Below are positions 56,180 through 64,000 of a stretch of 64,000 nucleotides of DNA, piece by piece; within the stretch, counting starts at the first letter, position 1; each line of letters opens with the position of its first letter. This stretch comes from Axinella damicornis. Its lineage: Eukaryota > Porifera > Demospongiae > Axinellida > Axinellidae. The position numbers and the translations under genes were made by a program. The DNA lies in contig OZ007515.1 in NCBI GenBank assembly GCA_963931865.1, positions 7,641,685-7,705,684 on the forward strand, given 5' to 3'. Below the pieces are notes generated by a model. That model made no database searches. It saw only the letters and a program-made list of their open reading frames with translations, and was not told where the DNA came from.

Positions 56180-56295
56180 TCCTTAAACTCACTTCGTGAC
56201 TGGGTGTAGGAGGTTCACGAATCATCTCCTTTGGGCCTCTCGAAGGAGTAACTCTCCTTCCCAGTCACTCAGGAATGCAATAAATGCCAGCCAGC
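56180..56295 (+). terminator. 3' UTR hairpin and polyadenylation signal of the retrotransposon
   Basis: GTGACTGGG near 56195 pairs with CCCAGTCAC near 56261, and smaller stems (AGGAGG/CTCCTT, CTCCTT/AAGGAG) lie between them. AATAAA is at 56278-56283, about 260 bases after the recombinase stop. This likely marks the RNA 3' end. Confidence 0.6.
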
Positions 56296-56517
56296 TTTAG
56301 ATGCTGTATGCATGCCCGGAGGCTGGCCCGAAAATCTGCCAAACCTAATGATTGATCTAATCAAGCAGCTGAACTCAATTGGTATGTGCTCACCAATTAA
56401 GTGATAACAGATAACATAATATGACATGTGGAGGTTACAGTTGTTACACTCCTGGTAGGGGAATAATTGTGCCGCGTAAATAATATAATGTTTGACTGAC
56501 ACGGTGTGCCTGACTAC
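56296..56517. other. flank of the retrotransposon with a dispersed-repeat copy
   Basis: No gene seen. At about 56443-56484 it contains TTACACTCCTGGTAGGGG followed by AATAATTGTGCCGCGTAA. Two tandem copies of the same unit are found at 63137-63210. Confidence 0.5.
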
Positions 56518-56923
56518 TAGCCTCGTACCCAGGCCCTCACGCGGAACGCGGAAGAGGGCCTGGTGACACATGGCAAAATTCCCGTATGTGCTCAGTCAGC
56601 ATAATTGTGTAATCGAGTACATTCCTTACTTGGATGCATTCGAAATCACGCGGAAGGTACATGTAGCTGTTGGTGATGGCTAAGTAGCAAGTCCTTGCCA
56701 AGGAGCGACCAGAGGTGAGTCTTGAAGGCTAGAACGGCGGTTTTATCAAACGGCTACACTTTTCATGGGGTGAAGAATGTAATTACTATGCAGTAATTGG
56801 CAATGGGCGAACGTGATTTGCCTACCCGAAATCAAGACTGCTGAGCTCAGCACATACGGGAATTTTGCCAAGTGTCACCAGGCCCTCTTCCGCGTTCTGC
56901 GTGAGGGCCTGGGTACGAGGCTA
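56518..56923. mobile_element. MITE, TAG...CTA group, copy D
   Basis: Terminal inverted repeats of about 78 bp: the left starts TAGCCTCGTACCCAGGCCC and the right ends GGGCCTGGGTACGAGGCTA. The flanks are CCTGACTAC (56509-56517) and CCTGACTGC (56924-56932), one mismatch. The interior is non-coding. Confidence 0.85.
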
Positions 56924-57225
56924 CCTGACTGCCGTATTGCACTGCGTAACGCTTGCCTAAAAGAAACTGTGTGGCCAATCGGTTACAGCTAATGCACGTG
57001 ATATCAGGGAGGGGGGGTAGGACAAGATCATGTGCACTGTCATTTTGTATGACATTGACATAGTGCAAAGTCGTTCTGCTGCTTTTCTCTGTGGGAGGAG
57101 AAGGCTGCATTGCGCTTTCAATGCAGTATTCTCCATGCAAAGGCTGCGAGCTTGCTACGTGTAAGCCACTATACACTACCATGTGCCTGTGCTGAGCAGT
57201 TAAGTATGTGACCATGCAGACTCAC

Positions 57226-57677
57226 TAGTCTAGCGGGCTAGCCCCTCGAATTTTCCCCAGCACGGATCGACTCACGTGACCGCACGGGGAAAAAGAGGGT
57301 CTAGAAACTTTGGACCACTTTGCTTGGGCTCTACTCGAAATCGGGTAGAGCCAATCAGATTGCAGCTGTCACGAGGTGATCTTTCAAATCGCTCGGTACA
57401 AGCGTTGAGGACAGTCTGAAGTTGCTTGCGATTGCTGTTCTCCTGCACAACGACCAAACAGACAGCAGTACAAACAGTCAACGAGGTTAGCGGGCCAGAA
57501 TCGACTGACTGCAGTTGCACTAATTGGAATATTATGACGTAAACGGACGTGAAGTTAGATTAATTGCATTCTTTCGTACCGAGTAAAGTGGTCCAAAGTT
57601 TCTAGACCTTACTTCTCCGCGCGTGCATACTGAAAGCGATCGCGCTGGAGAAAGCGAAGGGCTAGCTTGTTAGACTA
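57226..57677. mobile_element. MITE, TAG...CTA group, TAGTCT subtype, copy E
   Basis: Inverted repeats of about 95 bp begin TAGTCTAGCGGGCTAGCCC and include GGTCTAGAAACTTTGGACCA at the inner end of each arm. The flanks are a perfect repeat CAGACTCAC (57217-57225 and 57679-57687); the G before it also matches. The shared CCCCAGCACGGAT phrase links it to copy F. Confidence 0.88.
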
Positions 57678-58094
57678 GCAGACTCACCTCGAATATCAGC
57701 GAATGCAGACTTGTCTACCGCACTCAAGTGTTTAGTATCAGCGATCGAACCCCAGCGAACGTCAGCACTAGACCTGTTACTAGTCTGCTAGTTCCGCATA
57801 CTTCTTGTACAGTGTATATCATTGTGCACTATACGTTATGGAATGTGAATTGTACCACACATGCATGGACCTTGTCCCACCCCCCCTGCTGTCATATGAC
57901 CAAACATGGAATGTCATATGACTACCTGGATCACAGCTTGCTTTCCTTAACCCCTCTCTCCTCTCCCTCTTCCTCCCTTTCTCCCTCCTTTCTGTAGGAT
58001 CCACTAATTATTCCTTAGAAGCAACGACAGCTGGTTGAGTGGTCCCGGCCTTGCGCCCCTCCCTCCCCCCTTCCCCCCTACCCTTACACGCCAG

Positions 58095-58318
58095 TATTGG
58101 CTCCCAACCCTGGTTCCACTAGAATTGGATTGACCAATCCCAGAATGGGCGGGCTTGATGGCAATTTCAGCCCAAGACTGATGCCTCCGATGGAACCCGG
58201 TCAGTCGAGTCTTGGTGCTGGTATGGGAATCGGACTCAGTGGAATGCAGGATGCAGGCAACAGAATGGGAGACCTGGGGGTCGGACCACTGATGCTGAAA
58301 GGTCGAAAACTCACTTAA
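58095..58318 (+). CDS. candidate terminal exon of an unrecognised protein (partial)
   Basis: A strong pyrimidine tract and AG at 58093-58094 precede a frame that begins LAPNPGSTRIGLTNPR and runs through glycine/methionine/proline-rich sequence (MGGLDGNFSPRLMPPME, GAGMGIGLSGMQDAG) to a TAA at 58316-58318. It looks like the disordered C-terminus of a larger protein. I do not recognise the family and see no upstream exon. It is on the same strand as, and only 330 bp before, the first SPT16 exon, so it may be the end of the neighbouring gene. Confidence 0.4.
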
Positions 58319-58479
58319 CACATGGTCACTGACTGTTTGACGTAGTATTCTGCTGCAATCACGTTACTGAGTTGATCGCACACCCCTAGAGGCCGTTTCG
58401 GTATGTTTAATTGTAACCTTGGGCCAGGTCCTTTTGGTGTACAAGTATTTGGTATTCAGATACATGGTCTGTCCTTGTC

Positions 58480-58587
58480 TAGTCTTTGTTCCAGACCCAA
58501 CCAACCCCAGCACGGATTGCTTTTAATATCTGCACGTTATACTGGAAGCGATATTTGCTCTGGATGAAAGGTCTGGGTACGGGACGA
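58480..58587. mobile_element. short MITE, TAGTCT subtype, copy F
   Basis: Begins TAGTCTTTGTTCCAGACCC and ends GGTCTGGGTACGGGACGA. The flanks GTCCTTGTC (58471-58479) and CTGCTTGTC (58588-58596) agree at 7 of 9 positions. It shares CCCCAGCACGGAT with copy E. Confidence 0.55.
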
Positions 58588-58647
58588 CTGCTTGTCATTC
58601 TGGGTGTATCATTGTTTGATGATTTGTGCCCTTTTTGTTGCTGAAAG

Positions 58648-61209
58648 TTTGTGACTGGTATTGAGTTCCGAGAGGAGTCCCTCCTGATCAACCCGAAGTG
58701 TCCTCTGCGGGCCCAGAAGGGGATGGTGTTCAATGTGAATGTTGGATTTGCTGGTCTTTCAAACCCTTCAGCTGATGACCAAGCTGGGAGATCCTACTCT
58801 CTGTTTGTTGGGGACACTGTGTTTGTTGGAGAGGTGGGGAGGGATTTGGGGTGGGATGGGTGGAGTGTGGGAAAGGTGCAGGTGGGAGGGGTGGAATTTT
58901 GGAAGGGTATTGGAGAGGTGCACGTGGCAGTGTGGGAGGTGCAGGTGGGAGGGGTGGGATGTTGGAGGGGTATAGGAGAAGTTCATGTGGGATGTTAGAG
59001 GAGTATAGGAGAGGTGCAGGTGGGAGGGGTGGGATGTTGGAGGGGTATATAGGAGAGGTGGAGGTGGGAGGGGTGGGATGTTGGAGGAGTATTGGAGAGG
59101 TGAAGGTGGGAGGGGAGGATGTTGGAGGTAGCCTCGTTCCCAGCCCTTCCGCACCTCCAGTTTTGATCGCTTGCAGTATGCAAAAACGGAGGGGGAAGGC
59201 CTGGGGAATCTTCTCATGTGATACGCGACACGACCGTCATATGTTGTCACGGGGCCTCACTATTTCACGGAACGGAACGGACCGGAACGGACCGGAACAC
59301 CACACTATTCCACGGAACGGACACGCGAGCTCACGGCGCAGTTCGTACACAGCGCAATGCGCTCATGAAAATTTACTTGTAGGTGTCAGAAATGAAGCAG
59401 CAATGATGGGCCCCAGGGGCGGATCTAGGGGGGGGGGGCACCGGGGGCCGGTGCCCCCCCCTTTTGCTTCTTCACCGCTTTATTTTCCTCCTTACTAACT
59501 TGCTGCCGCTACGTTGCAACTCCTGGCCTGGCCTCCTCAGCTCGCAATACCGTGCGTTGCCTGAAACCGAACGGCTTGGGAACGAGACCACGATCTAGTA
59601 TACCCCTCCGTGTACGTACGTATTAAGTTCGTGAGCGAAATTTGAGCAAGGAAGAAGCTCATGGCGGCCCTGGGACCTGCAATCCTCGTACATCTGGAAC
59701 GTGCAGTGCAAAGCGCGAAGGTGCCACGAGAGCCCATCCTGAGAAGTGAAAAATGAAGACGAAAAAATTTTTCCGCGCTTCGCGCGGACTGATCGGCGCT
59801 ACGCGCCTCAATGCACTGCCTCCGGCAGCGTTTAATATATTGTGCCCCCCCCCTTTCATAAATCCTGTATCCGCCCCTGGATGGCAACTGTCTATAGTGT
59901 ATGTACCATGCCTTTGCCGATCTCTGAGGTTACCAAGCTCCTCCATGATCCTCCTGAAGAAGGAATCAGCAGTCTGCCTCCAGTGAAGGCCAAGGCAGGT
60001 GAAATCTATCTCTATAAACCAAGGGGTGATTTGCACAAAGGTAAAGAGTAATAATAATAAGACTTTTTCAGTCTTGTCAGTGAAGTCGGAAGGATAGGAG
60101 ACTCTTCTCAACATCTTATCTCGCATGCGCGCAGTGTTCACAGCCTAGCCTCGTTCCCAGTCCCACGCCCAGCTTTTCGTCGCTTGCAGTACCGTACTGT
60201 AAGCGACGAAAAGCTGGGCGTGGGACTGGGAACGAGGCTATTCACAGCCGGCAAGCCAGCGATCCCGTCCACGTTTCCGGTCCGGTCCGTTCCGTGGAAT
60301 AGTGTGGTGTTCCGGTCCGTTCCGGTCCGTTCCGGTCCGTTCCGTTCCGTTCCGTGAAATAGTGAGGCCCGTTGTCACGCCTCAGATCAACAGTCTAGTC
60401 TGACAGAGTCATGTACGAGACTGATCTTGCATTCTGCGTGCTACCTACGAAGATGGGACAAGCGCCAACTGAGAGCTACACCGAGCGTATGAAGCGTACC
60501 CAGGCTACAAGCCATGACTCCAAAGGGCTGCCAAGTGACAAACGTGAAAATGCCCAGCTATGACGCAATCTTCTCGTGGAGCAAAAAGACGGCACTATTT
60601 GGAGTTTCACCCCTTGTATCACAGCTATCCCTCAGCGGTTTTGCTTCAAACCTGGATATGTTTTACAGGTAAGACCTACCTCTTCTCTGTAAGTTGTTTC
60701 AGTTTTCTGGCTTCTCTGTAGCTGTGGATGGGAATGTAAATAACCCATTGCATCTAGAATCCGTAACGTCAGCTGTGCCACGTATCGTGTGAGAAGATTC
60801 CCCAGGCCTTCCCCCTCCATTTTTGCATACTGCAAGCGATCAAAAACTGGAGGTGCGGAAGGCCTGGGAACGAGGCTATGTTGGAGGGATATAGGAGAGG
60901 TGCATGTGGCAGTGTGGGATGTTGGAGGGGTATAGGAGCGGTGCAGGTGGGAGGGTAGGAGTGTGGGAGAAGTTCATATGCAGGGATAGACATTAGTCAT
61001 GGCTGCTCTCGTTATAGTGCACAGCATAAAATGCACACAACACGCATGCATACTGAACACAAACACATGCATGCACTCCTCTCGCGTGCACTCCTCTCAC
61101 ATGCACATGCACACAATACATATACATATGTATGCATGTACGTACACACCCGCATACTATGCACACAAACACTCACACATGCACTCATACAAACACACAA
61201 TCATGTGTA

Positions 61210-61255
<46 letters not shown>

Positions 61256-62023
61256 ACACACACAGGATGAGCCAGCTACAGAGCCGACTGCCACTGCTAG
61301 GAAGAAACGTTGCAATCTTCCTCGGGGTAAGTTTGTTGCACATGTGACAGCACAGTGGGAGCACAATGTTTAGCCTCATTCCCAGGCCGTGTGGGAACGA
61401 GGCTACACTGTGTTGCATTGGGAGAACTCAGTACAGTCTGCACTGTGATAAATTGCACTGTGGGGGACACAATATTGCACTGTTGGAATATTGTAACAGT
61501 GCTGTTGATGAATTGCCGTCCTAGTCTGCATTACACCGTCCGAATTGTCAACTTCCTGTCTCCATTTCCTGTAGAATGAAGAGGGAGAAAATGGACCAGG
61601 CATTAGTGTGAGTGTGTCGTGTTCTATTGCAGGTTATCATTTCATTTGCACGATGATGTCATTGTTCACTATACAAGTAGCTTCACCTGATTTGCTCACT
61701 TTTGCAACTGCCTGAGACCTTGACCTACGGTCCCTCTCTGTACCATGATCAGGAGGATGTGCTGCTCGGACGAGAGGTGAAGAGGACAGCCATCCTGCAC
61801 AGCAGGACCAGGGTGAGCAGGGCGGTGCCATGTTGGTTGGGCATTATGTCTGAGTGGGTGGGGCCTAAATTTTAGTTGCTTGGAATGTAGATGATAGTGT
61901 TCTCAATCTTTGTGTCATGAGACTTGCATTCATTGCTTGTGTGACCTATGATGTGTGCAGACGGAGCAGACTGCTGAGGACCGGAGAAAGGAGCACCAAT
62001 CAAGACTAGCCAAGTCGATAAAG
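58648..62023 (+). CDS. SUPT16H: SPT16, FACT histone chaperone large subunit, five internal exons (partial)
   Basis: SPT16 pairs with SSRP1 to remodel nucleosomes in transcription and replication. Exons: 58648-58833 (FVTGIEFREESLLINPK ... YSLFVGDTVFVGE), 61266-61326, 61575-61607 (NEEGENGPGIS), 61753-61812 (EDVLLGREVKRTAILHSRTR) and 61961-62023 (TEQTAEDRRKEHQSRLAKS). They match, in order, the end of the aminopeptidase-like domain and the following linker of SPT16. All junctions are phase 0 with AG/GT sites. Oddity: the second exon is 61 bp. Its first part matches in one frame (DEPATEPT ... ARKK) and its end in another (RNVAIFLG), so one base is extra (or two missing) near 61301-61307. That is a sequencing error in a short A run or a real frameshift. 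N-terminal exons are not found upstream, and later exons lie beyond or are not seen. Confidence 0.8.
58860..59128 (+). repeat. G-rich minisatellite in an SPT16 intron, left part
   Basis: Diverged units of about 40-50 bp built from GGTGGGATGTTGGAGGGG, TATAGGAGA and GGTGCAGGTGGGAGGGG. It is interrupted at 59128 by the insertion of the 1.75-kb element and resumes at 60879. The frames over it (glycine/tryptophan-rich) are not proteins. Confidence 0.85.
59414..59879. mobile_element. MITE with CAGGGGCGGAT ends, nested
   Basis: The left end CAGGGGCGGATCTAGG and right end ATCCGCCCCTG are inverted, and both are followed inward by long C/G runs (GGGGGGGGCAC / GTGCCCCCCCC). Ends of this CAGGGGCGGAT type are common in invertebrate genomes. 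The flanks share only GATGG, so the target duplication is unclear. Confidence 0.65.
59908..60051 (+). CDS. short candidate ORF or first exon within the nested element
   Basis: A 47-codon frame, MPLPISEVTKLLHDPPEEG ... GEIYLYKPRGDLHKGKE, with protein-like composition. A GTAAAG donor-like site after CACAAAG (60040) suggests it could be a first exon. No downstream partner was recognised, and the function is unknown. Confidence 0.3.
   Translation: MPLPISEVTKLLHDPPEEGISSLPPVKAKAGEIYLYKPRGDLHKGKE
60146..60240. mobile_element. 95-bp near-perfect palindrome MITE, copy H
   Basis: TAGCCTCGTTCCCAGTCCC through CGCTTGCAGTA to a centre near 60193, then the complement back to GGGAACGAGGCTA. It consists only of the two termini. 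A perfect 9-bp duplication TTCACAGCC flanks it (60137-60145 and 60241-60249), which proves mobility of a bare-ends element. Confidence 0.88.
60879..60975 (+). repeat. G-rich minisatellite in an SPT16 intron, right part
   Basis: Continuation of the units seen before 59128 (GGGATGTTGGAGGGGTATAG, GGTGCAGGTGGGAGGG). This confirms that copy G inserted into the array. Confidence 0.85.
61020..61265 (+). repeat. CA-rich low-complexity DNA with a 30-base poly-C run
   Basis: Irregular ACAC/ATGCA-rich sequence, then C at 61212-61241 and (CA)n to the SPT16 acceptor AG at 61264-61265. The pyrimidine/CA tract directly forms the 3' splice site region of the SPT16 exon. Confidence 0.9.
61371..61405. mobile_element. 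35-bp terminal-repeats-only MITE, copy I
   Basis: TAGCCTCATTCCCAGGCC joined to TGTGGGAACGAGGCTA. The flanks CACAATGTT (61362-61370) and CACTGTGTT (61406-61414) agree at 7 of 9 positions. It lies in an SPT16 intron. Confidence 0.5.
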
Positions 62024-62099
62024 GTGGGTATACATACTGTACGTATAATTATGTACCATCACATGTGCTGTGCTATGTATACTCTGTTAGTTGCTATGT

Positions 62100-62447
62100 A
62101 GTGGTATGACTCTGTCTGTTGCTATGTACTGTCACATGACTATCTGTTGCTATGTACTGTCACATGACTATCTGTTGCTATGTACTGTCACATGACTATC
62201 TGTTGCTATGTACCGTCACACGACTATCTGTTGCTATGTACATGTACTGTCTGACATGACTGTCTGTTGCTATGTACTGTCACATGACTATCTGTTGCTA
62301 TGTACCGTCACATGACTATCTGTTGCTATGTACCATCACATGACTATCTGTTGCTATGTACTGTCTGTCATGACTGTGTACTGTCACATGACTATCTGTT
62401 GCTATGTACCGTCACATGACTATCTGTTGCTATGTACCGTCACATCT
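62100..62447 (+). repeat. 28-bp minisatellite, forward block
   Basis: About a dozen units of the form CATGACTATCTGTTGCTATG followed by TACTGTCA or TACCGTCA, with some shortened units. It starts shortly after the last recognised SPT16 exon. Confidence 0.9.
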
Positions 62448-62449
62448 GG

Positions 62450-62487
62450 CCCTGTACAAACATCTGGCCCTGTACAAACATCTGGCC
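62450..62487 (+). repeat. 18-bp triplicate
   Basis: ACATCTGGCCCTGTACAA twice, then a partial third copy, directly after the 28-bp minisatellite. Confidence 0.8.
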
Positions 62488-62671
62488 CGTGAGACTTGAG
62501 TGGAGGTTCGGTGCTGTCTCGTCGATTTTGCACAGCGCGTTCAACAATTGCCAACATGGAACACTCCATAGCAGCCCCAGAAGCGGCCTTCTAGTCGTAT
62601 GGCTATCTGCAATAACTTTTAATAACCGTCCACTTGTCACACGACAAAGTCAATAATTATTTGTGACGTAT

Positions 62672-62870
62672 GCAGTGGTCAACCTCCTCTGGTCATGTGA
62701 CGGTACATAGCAACAGACAGTCATGTGACAGTACAGTTGTGCATAGCAACAGATAGTCATGTGACGGTACATAGCAACAGATAGTCATGTGACGGTACAT
62801 AGCAATGGACAGTCATGTGACAGTACATAGCAACAGACAGTCATGACAGAGGAGGTTGGTCAAAGTTGAC
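62672..62870 (-). repeat. 28-bp minisatellite, inverted block
   Basis: Five to six units of the same minisatellite in reverse complement (GTCATGTGACGGTACATAGC then AACAGATA). They are bounded by inverted GTCAACCTCCTCT (about 62678) and AGAGGAGGTTG (about 62851). Together with 62100-62447 it forms a long inverted-repeat pair around a ~240-bp spacer. Confidence 0.85.
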
Positions 62871-63136
62871 CTTTTCTAATCAGGTCTCATTAAGGTTACT
62901 GGATACTCGTGCGTGCCGTGCGAAATGTATTGAGAAATGCTCGCTAGCCAAAAATCTCTGGTACAAACAGCGTGAGCAACTTGATTCTAGAGGTGGAGGG
63001 CATGACGGAAGCTTTTACCAATACACCGTATTATAGTAGCCTTGCAAAAACGAGCAGTTCAGTTCACCAAAAAGCCGTATTTACCACTTTTCTCGAGCGA
63101 GACAGCAGATATATTTGCCAGGGATTATGCTATCAT
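62871..63136. other. unique stretch, nothing recognised
   Basis: No SPT16 exon or repeat was identified. Short frames present here look random. Confidence 0.4.
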
Positions 63137-63210
63137 TACACTCCTGGTAGGGGAAAAATTATGCCACGTAATTACACTCCTGGTAGGGGAAAAATTGTGC
63201 CGCGTAATTA
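63137..63210 (+). repeat. tandem pair of a ~37-bp dispersed unit
   Basis: Two copies of ATTACACTCCTGGTAGGGG followed by AAAAATTRTGCCRCGTA. A single related copy lies at 56443-56484 beside the retrotransposon. Confidence 0.85.
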
Positions 63211-64000
63211 ATGTAAATAAGTAATCAAACCTCACAGCTCGCAGGAAAGGCCTACAAGGATTCTGACTACACTGTCGTGATCGCTATCATGCAGTTAGAC
63301 AAACCCATAATAATTGTGCTGAAACTCACCTTGGTGGTGGAGATATAAGCGCTTTTGTCGTGCCGTCGGCCGCCATTGCTCGATCGCTCTCTTTGATGTT
63401 GGTTGCCAGTACAGTCTTATGAAACCCCACAAAGATTCTGACGTACCACACAGCCGTAATCGCTGTCGTTCACTGACGCTTACATGCCAAAACTCACCGT
63501 GCTGGCAAAGTTGTAAGTGCTTCGTGTCTTTCCTTTGGCCGCCATTGCTAGCAATCGACAGAGCGTGCCTGCCATGTGGCATGTGCGTTAACTGGAACTA
63601 ACTGTGATACTTAGCTTGCGTTACGGCGAGTCGCAGCCGGCGTTGCAATGGCTACCAGGAGTGCGGTTGCCCCTAGTTAATTAATCAATTAATGTAAATA
63701 ATCAAACCTCACAGCTCGCAGGAAAGGTCTACAGAGATTCTGACTACACCGTCGTGATGGCTATCATGCAGTTAGACAAACGTATAAAAATTGTGCTGAA
63801 ACTCACCTTGGTGGTGGAGATACAAGTGCTTTTGTTGTGCCGTCGGCCGCCATTGCTCGATCGCTCTCTTCGACAGTAGTCTTACGAAGGCCCCACAAAG
63901 AATCTGACCACACAGCTGTAATCGCTGTCATTCACTGACGCTTACATGCCAAAACTCACTGTGCTGGCAAAGTTGTAAGTGCTGTAATAACTTCGTGTCT
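63209..64000 (+). repeat. ~480-bp tandem duplication, running off the window
   Basis: AATGTAAATA...TCAAACCTCACAGCTCGCAGG at about 63209 recurs at about 63693, followed by parallel sequence to the end, with substitutions and small indels. Each copy is itself two diverged halves: CCTACAAGGATTCTGACTAC resembles CCCACAAAGATTCTGAC, and both continue to GCCGCCATTGCT or similar. Open frames here are not protein-like. Confidence 0.85.

Larger units (their letters stand above)
50900..56295 (+). mobile_element. DIRS/Ngaro-type tyrosine-recombinase retrotransposon
   Basis: Order: Gag, reverse transcriptase-RNase H, tyrosine recombinase, all on + with complete frames. This arrangement is diagnostic of the YR retrotransposons (order Dirs). 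No methyltransferase domain follows RNase H, which fits Ngaro better than DIRS1/PAT. No long terminal repeats and no target duplication are seen, as expected for recombinase-mediated integration. The 5' boundary is taken where satellite words stop (about 50897). The 3' boundary is taken just after the AATAAA at 56278. I could not resolve the split direct or inverted repeats that should define the ends, so both limits are approximate. Intact frames suggest a young copy. Confidence 0.85.
59252..60370. mobile_element. 1.12-kb element with GGGCCTCACTATT ends, inserted in copy G
   Basis: Inverted ends GGGCCTCACTATTTCACGG / AAATAGTGAGGCCC continue inward into repeats of the CCGGAACGGA type (59275-59320; 60279-60355). 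A perfect 9-bp duplication GTTGTCACG flanks it (59243-59251 and 60371-60379). It contains two further elements and one short candidate ORF. The family is not identified. Confidence 0.85.
59129..60878. mobile_element. 1.75-kb TAG...CTA group element, copy G
   Basis: Terminal inverted repeats of about 95 bp (left TAGCCTCGTTCCCAGCCC..., right ...GGCCTGGGAACGAGGCTA) contain the CGCTTGCAGTA block at 59168-59178 and its complement at 60828-60838. A perfect 9-bp duplication TGTTGGAGG flanks it (59120-59128 and 60879-60887). Much of its length is a second element (59252-60370). No transposase is recognised. Confidence 0.88.

Noticed and set aside
50900..56295. LTR retrotransposon or retrovirus-like element
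   Set aside because: There are no long terminal repeats, integrase, protease or envelope. A tyrosine recombinase is present instead, and the RT is of DIRS/Ngaro type.
58851..59498. 215-codon glycine-rich frame
   Set aside because: It spans a minisatellite and then enters a transposon across an insertion junction, so it is not an ancestral coding sequence.
60420..60670. Exons in the distal part of copy G (frames of 36 and 53 codons)
   Set aside because: They are short, with no recognised motif and no consistent splice partners.

Overview
The window is animal nuclear DNA, probably from a marine invertebrate. A sponge or similar early-branching lineage is my guess and is not proven. The evidence is spliced metazoan-type genes with GT..AG introns, dense short inverted-repeat transposons, a tyrosine-recombinase (DIRS/Ngaro-type) retrotransposon, many minisatellites and a very large satellite array. 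Almost all of the very long minus-strand open frames come from the satellite and are not genes.

Layout. 1-2.3 kb: a cluster of small inverted-repeat elements (MITEs). 2.3-3.7 kb: a 51-bp minisatellite and a ~30-bp minisatellite. 4.5-6.1 kb: four exons of an FBXL2/FBXL20-like F-box/leucine-rich-repeat gene on the + strand. 7.1-7.6 kb: the 3' part of an unrecognised minus-strand gene, convergent with the FBXL gene. 7.94-50.9 kb: about 43 kb of satellite built from two words, S (GTAGAGCCAG, 10 bp) and L (GTAGAGCAGAG, 11 bp). Its first ~115 bp lie in the opposite orientation. Variant markers show higher-order structure: a ~1,608-bp period at 10.2-13.6 kb, a 1,029-bp duplication at 26.3-28.3 kb, a ~5.45-kb duplication at 30.9-41.6 kb and a 3,180-bp offset repeat at 42.7-46.4 kb. 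The left and right halves carry different marker variants.

50.9-56.3 kb: a nearly intact DIRS/Ngaro-type retrotransposon lies directly against the satellite. It has a Gag whose first exon appears to be spliced across a 789-bp intron, a reverse transcriptase-RNase H ORF, and an overlapping tyrosine recombinase ORF with all catalytic residues. 56.3-62 kb: exons of SPT16 (SUPT16H, FACT complex large subunit) on the + strand, with introns full of MITEs. One SPT16 intron holds elements inserted within elements. 62-64 kb: a 28-bp minisatellite present in both orientations and a ~480-bp tandem duplication cut by the window edge.

The most informative non-gene signal is a MITE group with TAG...CTA termini, an internal CGCTTGCAGTA block in several copies, and 9-bp flanking direct repeats found at most copies, including palindromic copies of only 35-95 bp. 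The satellite's two-word structure and its partly inverted edge are the other candidates for something not described before.
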